Shown here: one piece after another, positions 1-6,792 of the stretch
Layout of the letters: each line of letters begins with the position of its first letter
Numbering within the stretch: position 1 is the first letter of the stretch
Source: Candidatus Colwellbacteria bacterium RIFCSPHIGHO2_02_FULL_45_17
GTDB lineage: Bacteria; Patescibacteriota; Minisyncoccia; UBA6257; Colwellbacteraceae
NCBI GenBank assembly: GCA_001817685.1
Contig: MHIV01000011.1
Location: 1 to 7,149 of the forward strand
Reading direction: 5' to 3'
DNA length: 7,149 bases
Notes under the pieces: model-generated
What the model was told of the DNA's origin: nothing
Database searches by the model: none
The model's input: the letters and a program-made list of their open reading frames with translations, nothing else
Translations under genes and position numbers: made by a program

Positions 1-1633
1 CCACGCCCGGCATATAATATTGAGGATTTCCTGCGCCAAAGTAATTGACTGCGATTCTATCAATATTGTTTTCCTCCACGTATGTTTCGAGTCGTTTCAA
101 GTCCTGCCCCCAGTCGTAGTTTGAATCTGTTATGTATTGCCAGCCATTCTTTGTCCCGACGAATTCGTTGTAGTAAGAAAGGTAATATGGATATGCAAGC
201 GCGACATCGGCTAGAAACCAAAGCGTTATTAGGTAGACAAACCCAACTTTGAAAGATTTCCGTGGGCCGTTTCCATGCACCCACTTTTTTATGGATTCTG
301 TACCGAGGATATACATAAATGGCATCATCGGCATTAAGTGCCTTACTCCGATGTTGAGCGGACTATTTATACTCCAGACCCCATAGATGACGAGAAACAT
401 CAGCATCGAGAATTCTGCGGTGTGTGTGCCAAAGTAGTTAACAAATTTGTGTCGTTTCTTCGCAATAAAAGTCTTGCCAATTCTGTATGCCCCGGAAAGA
501 AAGCCAAGCCCCACTAATATCAAGAGAGGCAAAGGTTCTTTAAGAGCGTATGCCGCTGGGAAATATAATTTATTACCCAAATTCGAGACCTCTCCTAAAA
601 AGTATGCTGTGTTTCCGCCCGCGGATCTTTGTATAACCATTAGAATCCCGAGGAGATAATGTCCGACAGGCCTTATCATCGGTTTGTCCGCCATCCATAT
701 AACAACTTCCGCCGCGCAGCGTTTTGGGTTTATCGCGTAGCATGGTTCGCCGGCTACGGGCTGGCCATCCGCGAAAGTGCTCAAAATAAACTGTGTGTCT
801 GAGAGCTGTTTTGCCGGTGGATAATTAATCGTGGTTAAAAAGTAAAAAGGATAAAGCAAAGAGAATCCTATTATAAAGACCAGAGCGACTTTTCCTAAGT
901 GCTTAAATCCTAATAGCAAGAAGTACTTAAACTTATTGGATTGTATTAATTTTCTAGTTCGTAAGATTTCTACTATCCAATAAACGAAGATTAGAAGGAG
1001 AAATAATGGGATAAGAAGAACGGTCGAGAATTTCATCAATGCCGCGACTCCGAATGCGAGACCCGCCCATATTAAATGTTTTCTCGAGGGGCGGTCTAGA
1101 TATTTAACCAAGTAATACATCGCAGCGAATGTTCCTAATACCGCGCCTACGTCGGTTGTCACATAATGCCCATGCGCAAGGAAATTTGGCGAGAGTGCGG
1201 TGAGGACTGTTGGTAGTAATGCCCACTTTGGCCCCATTAATTCTTTGGACCAGACGAATATGAAGACTATAAGGATGAGGGTGAGCAACATCGGGCCGAC
1301 CCTTGCCAATTGTATTATTTGATCGGGGTCATTTCCGTAGTCGTACAGAAATTTTGCGCCGATATCCCACTGGCCGTTCACTGAATCAATCCAACTCAAA
1401 CTATCGGTGGGGAAGTTTAAATCGAAGAAAAGAAGCGGGATCCCAGAGAGAATCTTAACAAGTGGTGGGTGTTCTGGGTTTAACCTATAGTCGAGATACC
1501 GTACATAGCTGTACCCAGATGGAATATGAGCCAGTTCGTCCTGTGTTCCGGCCTCCTGTATGGAGACTGCCACCATAACGGCTAGGGAAACGAGTAGAAT
1601 CAGAGCAACCGTGAACTTATAGGATTTATCCAT
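1..1633 (-). CDS. GT39-family membrane glycosyltransferase (PMT/ArnT type), 3' end outside window
   Basis: The minus-strand frame is open from the ATG at 1633-1631 to the left edge, about 544 codons with no stop. The predicted protein is strongly hydrophobic, with roughly 10-11 membrane segments starting at residues 6-24. The GT39 hallmarks are visible: an acidic pair in the first outer loop (QDELAH, D32/E33), then NPEHPP (52-57), a second loop acidic residue in HGHYVTTD (D161), GVRHLMP (R431/H432) before a late membrane segment, and YDWGQDL (506-512) opening a soluble C-terminal part. Family members transfer a sugar from a polyprenyl-phosphate donor to a protein, lipid or glycan on the outer face of the membrane; the acceptor cannot be told here. 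A loop has C298 and C306, which could form a disulfide. There is no Shine-Dalgarno. The start follows an extended -10 box by 8 nt, suggesting a leaderless mRNA. It is transcribed away from the uvr genes, so a shared role is not implied. Confidence 0.85.
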   Translation of the reverse strand, partial: MDKSYKFTVALILLVSLAVMVAVSIQEAGTQDELAHIPSGYSYVRYLDYRLNPEHPPLVKILSGIPLLFFDLNFPTDSLSWIDSVNGQWDIGAKFLYDYGNDPDQIIQLARVGPMLLTLILIVFIFVWSKELMGPKWALLPTVLTALSPNFLAHGHYVTTDVGAVLGTFAAMYYLVKYLDRPSRKHLIWAGLAFGVAALMKFSTVLLIPLFLLLIFVYWIVEILRTRKLIQSNKFKYFLLLGFKHLGKVALVFIIGFSLLYPFYFLTTINYPPAKQLSDTQFILSTFADGQPVAGEPCYAINPKRCAAEVVIWMADKPMIRPVGHYLLGILMVIQRSAGGNTAYFLGEVSNLGNKLYFPAAYALKEPLPLLILVGLGFLSGAYRIGKTFIAKKRHKFVNYFGTHTAEFSMLMFLVIYGVWSINSPLNIGVRHLMPMMPFMYILGTESIKKWVHGNGPRKSFKVGFVYLITLWFLADVALAYPYYLSYYNEFVGTKNGWQYITDSNYDWGQDLKRLETYVEENNIDRIAVNYFGAGNPQYYMPGV

Positions 1634-1650
1634 TAATATTGATTATATCA
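1634..1650 (-). promoter_or_regulatory. Extended -10 promoter of the glycosyltransferase gene, probably leaderless
   Basis: On the minus strand, TGA followed by a perfect TATAAT (1647-1642) makes an extended -10 element. The ATG at 1633 comes 8 nt later, so transcription starting at the usual distance would begin around 1635, leaving a leader of about 2 nt. No good -35 box was found 16-18 bp upstream, which is tolerable for an extended -10. The element fills the 18-bp gap between the two divergent genes. Confidence 0.55.
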
Positions 1651-1651
1651 G

Positions 1652-1948
1652 ATGAAGAAGCTTTACTGGACGAATCATTCACAGGCAAAGATGCGGTATT
1701 ACAGATTGTCAGAACAGCGAGTTAAGCGTGTCATTAGAAATCCTTTCCGTGTTGAAGAAGGCATTGCGGAAGACACAATTGCCGTTATGCAGCCGTTTGG
1801 TAACAAGAAAGATAGGGAAATTTGGGTGATGGTTGCCGATACTAAAGAAAAAAGACGTGTGATCTCAGCGTGGATATATCCTGGGAGAACTAGGGCGGGG
1901 GATCCGTTGCCGGATGAGATAATCAGAGAATTTAGAGAGGCGTTGTAG
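1652..1948 (+). CDS. DUF4258-like small protein of unknown function
   Basis: A complete 98-residue protein, basic at the N-terminus and rich in beta-type segments. It begins with an aromatic/His stretch (YWTNHSQAKM, H9) followed by a helix-like LSEQRVKRVI and NPFRVEEGI. This is the layout of DUF4258-type proteins, where a conserved His-containing helix precedes a small beta sheet; the segments DREIWVMV and RRVISAWIYPG would be the sheet. I remember similar hypothetical proteins in Parcubacteria genomes. Some DUF4258 relatives are placed near RelE-like toxins, but no antitoxin partner is visible here (the divergent neighbour is a glycosyltransferase and the next gene is uvrB), so I do not call it a toxin. 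The ATG at 1652 has no Shine-Dalgarno. The gene lies 18 bp from the divergent glycosyltransferase start and 86 bp before uvrB, in the same direction as uvrB. Confidence 0.7.
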   Translation: MKKLYWTNHSQAKMRYYRLSEQRVKRVIRNPFRVEEGIAEDTIAVMQPFGNKKDREIWVMVADTKEKRRVISAWIYPGRTRAGDPLPDEIIREFREAL

Positions 1949-1983
1949 ACTTTTTTCTCCGAAAAGGTAAACTTGTTTTATCA

Positions 1984-2010
1984 CCCCCTTACAGAGCAAA
2001 GAAGAGGGGG
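1984..2010 (+). other. Weak GC hairpin between the DUF4258-like gene and uvrB
   Basis: CCCCCTT (1984-1990) can pair with GAGGGGG (2004-2010): five G-C pairs, one A-T and one G-T, with a 13-nt loop. It is followed by agtttgtgt, which is T-rich but not a proper U-tract. It might be a poor terminator for the upstream gene or a structure just ahead of the uvrB transcript. Confidence 0.3.
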
Positions 2011-2030
2011 AGTTTGTGTATCTAAAAAGT

Positions 2031-2093
2031 ACAAATGACAAATGGCAAGCTTCAAATGACGAATAACGAGTTCCAAATTAAATCGAATAACAA
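2031..2093 (+). repeat. Low-complexity AAATGAC-type repeat run overlapping the uvrB start
   Basis: The stretch is built from variants of caaatgac, gaataac and ttccaaatt (acaaatg-acaaatg, then ttcaaatgac-gaataac, then ttccaaatt-aaat). Runs of this kind occur as dispersed non-coding repeats in many environmental bacterial genomes, as I remember. Here the run begins before the chosen uvrB start and reads through as MTNGKLQMTNNEFQIKSNNK, ahead of the conserved PAGDQP. The last part (FQIKSNNK) also fits the normal UvrB N-terminus, so only the first part is likely to be repeat-derived. Confidence 0.35.
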
Positions 2094-4107
2094 ACCAGCT
2101 GGGGATCAGCCAGACGCCATTAAAAAACTTGTGTCTGGTTTGGGCACTGGACATAAGCACCAGACATTGCTTGGTGTTACAGGATCCGGCAAGACCTTCA
2201 CGATTGCAAATGTCATCGAGAAAATTCAAAAGCCCACGCTTGTCATAGCACACAATAAAACTCTTGCCGCACAGCTCTGCAATGAATTCAGAGAACTTTT
2301 TCCGAAAAACGCGGTTCATTACTTCGTATCGTACTACGACTATTATCAACCCGAGGCGTATATACCGACAACGGATACGTATATAGGTAAGGAGGCATTG
2401 ATAAACGACGAAATTGATAGATTGCGCCACGCGGCGACAATGTCGCTTCTCACACGTAACGATGTTATAGTCGTTGCCTCCGTGTCTTGTATCTACGGTC
2501 TCGGCGCCCCGGAAGAATACGAAGCTGGAATAATTCATTTTAGAAAAGGCGATCAGCTAACGCGAAAGGATTTGATGAGAAAGCTTATCCAAATGCACTT
2601 TACCCGCACTACCGCAGACTTAAAGCGCGGAACTTTTCGTTTGACTGGCGATAATTGGGAAATTATGCCGCCCTACGAGGAAGTTATCTACAATTTCGTG
2701 TTGAAGGAAAATCAGATCGAGAAAATCTATGTAATCGATCCAGTCAAAGGTTTTGAGGAGGGGAGGACTTCTACAACGACGGACGTTTTTATTTCTCCAG
2801 CAAAGCATTTCTTGACGCCGGAGGATGAAAGACAGAGAGCGCTGAAATTAATTAAAGAGGAACTTAACGACCAACTTCTAAAGTTCGAGAAAGAGAAAAA
2901 ATATCTCGAGGCCGAAAGATTAGAAAGGAGAACCAAGGCTGATATGGCGATGATACGCGAAGTCGGCTACTGCAACGGGATCGAGAATTACTCGAGACAT
3001 CTCTCCGGAAGAAGGGAAGGTGAGCCACCGGCGACACTCTTGAATTATTTTCCCCATTCGACAGGCTCAGGGCAAGAAGCCGGCTTTCTCACTGTAATCG
3101 ATGAGTCCCACGTTACAGTTCCGCAGCTCGGCGGAATGTATGAAGGAGACGCATCGCGCAAGAGAACGCTTGTTGAACACGGATTTAGATTGCCATCCGC
3201 GAAAGACAATCGTCCTCTAAGATTCCCTGAATTTATGAAAAGAATTGGGCAAGTTATTTATACATCCGCGACCCCCGGACCGTACGAGAAAAAAGTGAGC
3301 GGGCAGATTGTTGAACAAATCATTCGTCCCACTGGACTCGTTGATCCGAAAGTTACGATTCTCCCAGCACGCGGGCAGATAGACAACCTCCTCCCTAGAG
3401 TGGAAGAGCGCGTGAATCCGCCGGCTGGTGGAGTAAAAGAGAGGGTGCTTATCACGACTCTTACAAAACGGATGGCGGAAGACTTGAGCGAATATATGCA
3501 TGAGAAAAAATTTAAGGTGGCCTACCTTCATAGTGATGTGAAAACACTTGAGCGAATCAAGATTTTAACCGCATTGAGACGTGGAAATTTCGATGTGCTT
3601 GTCGGCGTGAATCTCCTGCGCGAAGGACTAGACTTGCCGGAGGTCTCGCTAGTTGCAATTTTAGATGCTGACAAGGAAGGATTTTTAAGAAGTGAAACTT
3701 CTCTAATTCAGACAATAGGTCGCGCCGCGAGAAACGTGAGAGGAGAGGTTCTAATTTACGCCGACAATATTACAGGATCTATAAAGAAGGCAGTCGATGA
3801 GACAGACAGGCGGCGAAAACTTCAGATTGCCTATAACAAAAAACACAACATCACACCGAAGACAATTGTTAAGAAGATTTCCGACATAGTTCCAATAGAG
3901 GACATACTCGAGCTTGAGACCAGGCCGATACCTAAGTCCAAGAAACAAGTAGAAACATTGATTAAAGAGAAGGAACGTGAGATGAGAGAAGCCGCTTCAG
4001 GGCTCGACTTTGAGCTTGCCGCGATTTTAAGGGACGAGATAGTTCTTTTGAAAAGCGGAGGCAAGGCGAAGAAAGAAATTGAATATATAAGATCGAGAAG
4101 AAAATGA
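2035..4107 (+). CDS. uvrB: Excinuclease ABC subunit B (UvrB)
   Basis: UvrB is the DNA-damage-verifying helicase-like subunit of nucleotide excision repair. It is loaded onto DNA by UvrA and then recruits UvrC. The 690-residue product is complete: PAGDQP motif (21-26), Walker A GVTGSGKT (47-54), the beta-hairpin with its tyrosines intact (VSYYDYYQPEAYIP, 98-111), DESH box (356-359), motif VI QTIGRAARN (559-567), and a C-terminal UVR domain (about 639-674) for binding UvrC. It is somewhat longer than E. coli UvrB (673 residues). Two short insertions stand out against remembered homologues: about 8 residues at 341-349 and PPAGG at 462-466, both encoded by repeat-like DNA. The start is uncertain. 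The ATG at 2035 gives 20 residues before PAGDQP, whereas the ATG at 2056 (M8) gives 13, closer to E. coli. Neither has a Shine-Dalgarno. The stop overlaps the uvrA start as ATGA. Confidence 0.98.
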   Translation: MTNGKLQMTNNEFQIKSNNKPAGDQPDAIKKLVSGLGTGHKHQTLLGVTGSGKTFTIANVIEKIQKPTLVIAHNKTLAAQLCNEFRELFPKNAVHYFVSYYDYYQPEAYIPTTDTYIGKEALINDEIDRLRHAATMSLLTRNDVIVVASVSCIYGLGAPEEYEAGIIHFRKGDQLTRKDLMRKLIQMHFTRTTADLKRGTFRLTGDNWEIMPPYEEVIYNFVLKENQIEKIYVIDPVKGFEEGRTSTTTDVFISPAKHFLTPEDERQRALKLIKEELNDQLLKFEKEKKYLEAERLERRTKADMAMIREVGYCNGIENYSRHLSGRREGEPPATLLNYFPHSTGSGQEAGFLTVIDESHVTVPQLGGMYEGDASRKRTLVEHGFRLPSAKDNRPLRFPEFMKRIGQVIYTSATPGPYEKKVSGQIVEQIIRPTGLVDPKVTILPARGQIDNLLPRVEERVNPPAGGVKERVLITTLTKRMAEDLSEYMHEKKFKVAYLHSDVKTLERIKILTALRRGNFDVLVGVNLLREGLDLPEVSLVAILDADKEGFLRSETSLIQTIGRAARNVRGEVLIYADNITGSIKKAVDETDRRRKLQIAYNKKHNITPKTIVKKISDIVPIEDILELETRPIPKSKKQVETLIKEKEREMREAASGLDFELAAILRDEIVLLKSGGKAKKEIEYIRSRRK
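3055..3078 (+). repeat. 24-nt in-frame repeat-like insertion inside uvrB
   Basis: Homologues such as Bacillus caldotenax UvrB read YFP, two residues, then FL and DESH. Here ten residues (HSTGSGQEAG) lie between FP and FL, an 8-residue or 24-nt gain. The DNA, cattcgacaggctcagggc and the following bases, closely resembles a dispersed repeat I remember from many environmental bacterial genomes (core ttcgacaggctcaggg, reverse complement ccctgagcctgtcgaa). The reading frame is kept, and the site is a loop just before the DESH motif. Confidence 0.6.
3417..3432 (+). repeat. Palindromic in-frame insertion inside uvrB encoding PPAGG
   Basis: TCCGCC and GGTGGA form a 6-bp stem (one G-T pair) around a GGCT loop. 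The 15 nt at 3418-3432 encode exactly PPAGG. Removing them leaves RVNVKERVL, which matches the usual spacing of UvrB (RVERNERTL in Bacillus caldotenax, from memory). This looks like a small palindromic element inserted in frame into a surface loop of helicase domain 2. Confidence 0.55.
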
Positions 4108-6680
4108 TAGACAAAATTATAATCCGCGGTGCGCGGGAACATAACCTAAAAAATATCGACCTAGAGATTCCGAGAAACAAGATGATTGTTTTTACTGGTC
4201 TTTCGGGCTCAGGGAAATCCTCTCTCGCTTTTGACACCATTTTTGCCGAGGGGCAGAGAAGGTATATAGAATCACTTTCTGCTTACGCCAGGCAGTTTCT
4301 GGGGAGACTCGATAAGCCGGACGTCGATGAAATAGAAGGACTTTCTCCCGCCATTTCCATAGATCAGAAAGCGCATTCTTCTAACCCACGCTCGACAGTA
4401 GCCACCATTACAGAAATCTATGACTATTTGAGAGTTTTGTTTTCGCGGGCTGGAAAGCCATTTTGCCCGATCTGCGGGAAAGAAATCCGGAGTATGGATT
4501 TAAGCGAAATAGTCGATTCGGTCATAGCGGCAATTAAGGAATACAAAGAGACCAAAGAACTTGTCATAATGGCGCCCGTCGTGCGAGGAAGAAAAGGGGA
4601 GTACTATCAGCTCCTTTATGATTTTCTCGGAAGCGGTTTCACAGAAGCGCGCGTGGACGGCGAATTCAAATCGCTCCGGGAAAGAATCGATATGAGCAGG
4701 TATAAACAGCACACGATAGAGCTCGTATTAGATAAAATTCTTTCAAATCTGGACTTCAGCGATAAGGACAACAGGCTTCGTTTGAGCGAGGCAATCGAAA
4801 AAGCCTTGAAGTATGGGCGCGACGTAGTGACTGTAATGTTTTCTCCTACAGAGAGTGGGCTTTATACAAAAGTGACGAGAGGAAAAGAAGTAAGAGGCAA
4901 GGAACGCGAGGTTAGTTTTTCGTCCAAGTTTTCCTGCCCAAACGATAATTTTTCGTTTCCTGATATAGAGCCGAGATTGTTTTCATTCAACAGCCCTTAC
5001 GGAGCGTGTGAGGCATGCCACGGATTGGGCACGAAAGATGTATGGTCAGAAAAAATATGCGAAGAGTGCTATGGCAAAAGACTGCGACCGGAAGCGCTAA
5101 ATGTCCTAATGGCGGGCAAAAATATATCGGAAGTGTCTGGTTTCTCCGTTGGCGAAGCTCTAAAGTTTTTCCATTCCCTAGACAAGAAATTGGATAAGAA
5201 TCAAAAAGACATTGCGGAGACACCGCTTCGGGAAATTAATAACAGACTTTCGTTTATGAATGACGTAGGGTTGGATTATCTCACACTTGCTAGAAAAGCC
5301 GGGACTCTCTCTGGAGGTGAATCACAAAGAATTCGACTTGCCTCCCAAATCGGCTCGCGTCTTGTCGGGGCGCTTTATATTCTCGATGAGCCGACTATAG
5401 GCCTTCACCAGAGAGATAACGACAAATTGATCGAGACTCTACACGAGCTCCGTGATTTGGGTAACACAATCATAGTTGTTGAGCACGACGAGGCAACCAT
5501 AAGAGCAAGCGATTATCTAGTTGATATAGGGCCTAGGGCGGGGGTTCACGGAGGTGAGATTGTTGTAACGGGCGCGATCCCTGACATTATCAAGGACAAG
5601 AAAAAGAAGTCTCTTACGCTCGATTACTTACGCGGAGACGAGAAAATCGAAATTCCTAAACATAGGCGGAAAGTTAAAACTCCGGGAGATTTTCTAAAGA
5701 TTAAAGGAGCCACCGAAAATAATCTTCAGAATTTGGATGTGGACATACCCCTGCGCAAATTAAATGTTGTAACAGGAGTATCCGGATCAGGAAAGAGTAC
5801 GCTTATTTACGACGTTTTGTACAAAACGCTGGCCAATAAGTTTAATAAAGCAAGCTATAGCCCTGGTAAGCACCACGCCATTCTAGGGCTCGAGTATATA
5901 AATAGGGTCGTAAATGTAGATCAGTCGCCGATTGGTCGCACGCCTCGCTCAAACCCCGCGACATACGTTGGTGCGTGGATCCACATCAGAGAGTTATTTG
6001 TCTCAACAGACGATGCTCGAATTCGCGGATGGAGACCGGGGAGGTTTAGCTTCAATGTTAAAGGAGGACGTTGTGACAATTGTGAGGGGCATGGACAAAT
6101 CGCAATCGAGATGCACTTTTTGCCGACCGTTTATGTAAACTGCGATGTTTGCAAAGGTAAGAGGTTTAATAAAGAGACGCTCGAGGTTGATTACCACGGT
6201 AAAAACATTTACGAAGTTCTAGAACTCACAATCGAGGAAGCGGTTAAGTTCTTCGAAGATATCCCATGGCTTTACGAGAAGCTTAAAGTTCTCGACGAAG
6301 TCGGTCTAGGATACCTGAAACTTGGCCAGTCCGCAGTTACTCTCTCTGGTGGTGAGGCACAGCGCGTGAAGTTGGCGAAAGAGTTAGGCAAGCGTGATAC
6401 GAGAAGGACGCTTTATCTCCTTGATGAGCCGACCGTAGGTCTTCACTACGACGACGTTAAAAAATTACTTGTTGTTCTTCAGCGTCTCGTGGATAGGGGA
6501 AACACCGTTGTGATTATTGAACACAACTTGGATGTGATAAAAACAGCCGACTGGGTGATTGATTTGGGCCCCGAGGGAGGGGATAAAGGTGGTAGGGTTG
6601 TCGCCAAAGGCACGCCGGAGGAGATAGTGCGGTGCAAGGATAGCTATACGGGTGAGTATTTGAGAAAAGTCTTGAAATAG
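4104..6680 (+). CDS. uvrA: Excinuclease ABC subunit A (UvrA), lacking the insertion domain
   Basis: UvrA is the dimeric ABC-type ATPase that first detects damage and delivers UvrB. The product (858 residues, against 940 in E. coli) is complete. It has Walker A1 GLSGSGKSS (32-40), CPIC (121-124), a UvrB-binding region (about 131-250), zinc module cysteines C278, C302 and C305, CEEC (319-322), signature LSGGE (402-406), Walker B DEP (428-430), Walker A2 GVSGSGKST (558-566), C-terminal zinc module C657/C660/C680/C683, second LSGGE (747-751) and DEP (774-776). Only 13 residues separate C305 from C319, where E. coli has well over 100; the missing part corresponds to the insertion domain. The second cysteine of the middle module is replaced by aspartate (CPND, D281). 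UvrB-binding sequence is present, so this is not a UvrA2-type paralogue. The start overlaps uvrB as ATGA, pointing to translational coupling in one operon; a weak purine run (gagaag) precedes it. Confidence 0.98.
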   Translation: MIDKIIIRGAREHNLKNIDLEIPRNKMIVFTGLSGSGKSSLAFDTIFAEGQRRYIESLSAYARQFLGRLDKPDVDEIEGLSPAISIDQKAHSSNPRSTVATITEIYDYLRVLFSRAGKPFCPICGKEIRSMDLSEIVDSVIAAIKEYKETKELVIMAPVVRGRKGEYYQLLYDFLGSGFTEARVDGEFKSLRERIDMSRYKQHTIELVLDKILSNLDFSDKDNRLRLSEAIEKALKYGRDVVTVMFSPTESGLYTKVTRGKEVRGKEREVSFSSKFSCPNDNFSFPDIEPRLFSFNSPYGACEACHGLGTKDVWSEKICEECYGKRLRPEALNVLMAGKNISEVSGFSVGEALKFFHSLDKKLDKNQKDIAETPLREINNRLSFMNDVGLDYLTLARKAGTLSGGESQRIRLASQIGSRLVGALYILDEPTIGLHQRDNDKLIETLHELRDLGNTIIVVEHDEATIRASDYLVDIGPRAGVHGGEIVVTGAIPDIIKDKKKKSLTLDYLRGDEKIEIPKHRRKVKTPGDFLKIKGATENNLQNLDVDIPLRKLNVVTGVSGSGKSTLIYDVLYKTLANKFNKASYSPGKHHAILGLEYINRVVNVDQSPIGRTPRSNPATYVGAWIHIRELFVSTDDARIRGWRPGRFSFNVKGGRCDNCEGHGQIAIEMHFLPTVYVNCDVCKGKRFNKETLEVDYHGKNIYEVLELTIEEAVKFFEDIPWLYEKLKVLDEVGLGYLKLGQSAVTLSGGEAQRVKLAKELGKRDTRRTLYLLDEPTVGLHYDDVKKLLVVLQRLVDRGNTVVIIEHNLDVIKTADWVIDLGPEGGDKGGRVVAKGTPEEIVRCKDSYTGEYLRKVLK

Positions 6681-6687
6681 AGCTAGC

Positions 6688-6716
6688 TTGACTTTGGAAC
6701 CCGTGTGTGCTAAACT
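6688..6716 (+). promoter_or_regulatory. Sigma70-type promoter for the zinc-ribbon gene
   Basis: TTGACT (6688-6693), a 17-nt spacer and TAAACT (6711-6716), with TGC just before the -10, form a near-consensus promoter beginning 8 nt after the uvrA stop. Transcription would start near 6723, giving a leader of about 70 nt. A second possible -10 (TGC plus TTTAAT, 6759-6767) lies within that leader but has no clear -35. Confidence 0.6.
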
Positions 6717-6740
6717 CGCCCCTAGAAGTAAAATTGCTAA

Positions 6741-6769
6741 GTATTAACGACGCCGTTTTGCTTTAATAC
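6741..6769 (+). promoter_or_regulatory. Inverted repeat in the leader of the zinc-ribbon gene
   Basis: GTATTAA (6741-6747) and TTAATAC (6763-6769) are perfect 7-bp inverted arms with a 15-nt centre. A small alternative hairpin, AACG-acgc-CGTT (6746-6757), overlaps the left arm. The element lies between the promoter and the start codon and overlaps the possible second -10 box, so it could be an operator or an RNA structure. The arms are AT-rich, so chance is possible. Confidence 0.35.
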
Positions 6770-6792
6770 AAAGGTCATAAGTAAAAAGCGAG

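Noticed and set aside
60..659. Short open frames in this region (60-284 minus and 447-659 plus) as separate genes.
   Set aside because: They lie in other frames of the glycosyltransferase gene, whose own frame is open across the whole region with recognisable motifs.
1652..1948. The small DUF4258-like gene as the toxin of a toxin-antitoxin pair.
   Set aside because: No small partner gene is adjacent on either side; the neighbours are a glycosyltransferase and uvrB.
1968..1979. AAAC-TT-GTTT symmetry before uvrB as an SOS (LexA) box.
   Set aside because: The spacing and arms do not match GAAC-N4-GTTC or CTG-N10-CAG, and the core is only 4 bp. No other LexA-like site was found at 1949-2034 or 6681-6792.
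2011..2034. TATCTA at 2019-2024 as the uvrB -10 box with a leaderless start.
   Set aside because: It matches the consensus at only three positions and there is no -35 box, so it is too weak to list as a promoter.
4205..4217. ggctcaggg in the uvrA Walker A region as another copy of the repeat inserted in uvrB.
   Set aside because: It encodes the conserved GSG of GLSGSGKSS and shares only 9 nt with the insertion, so chance codon choice explains it.
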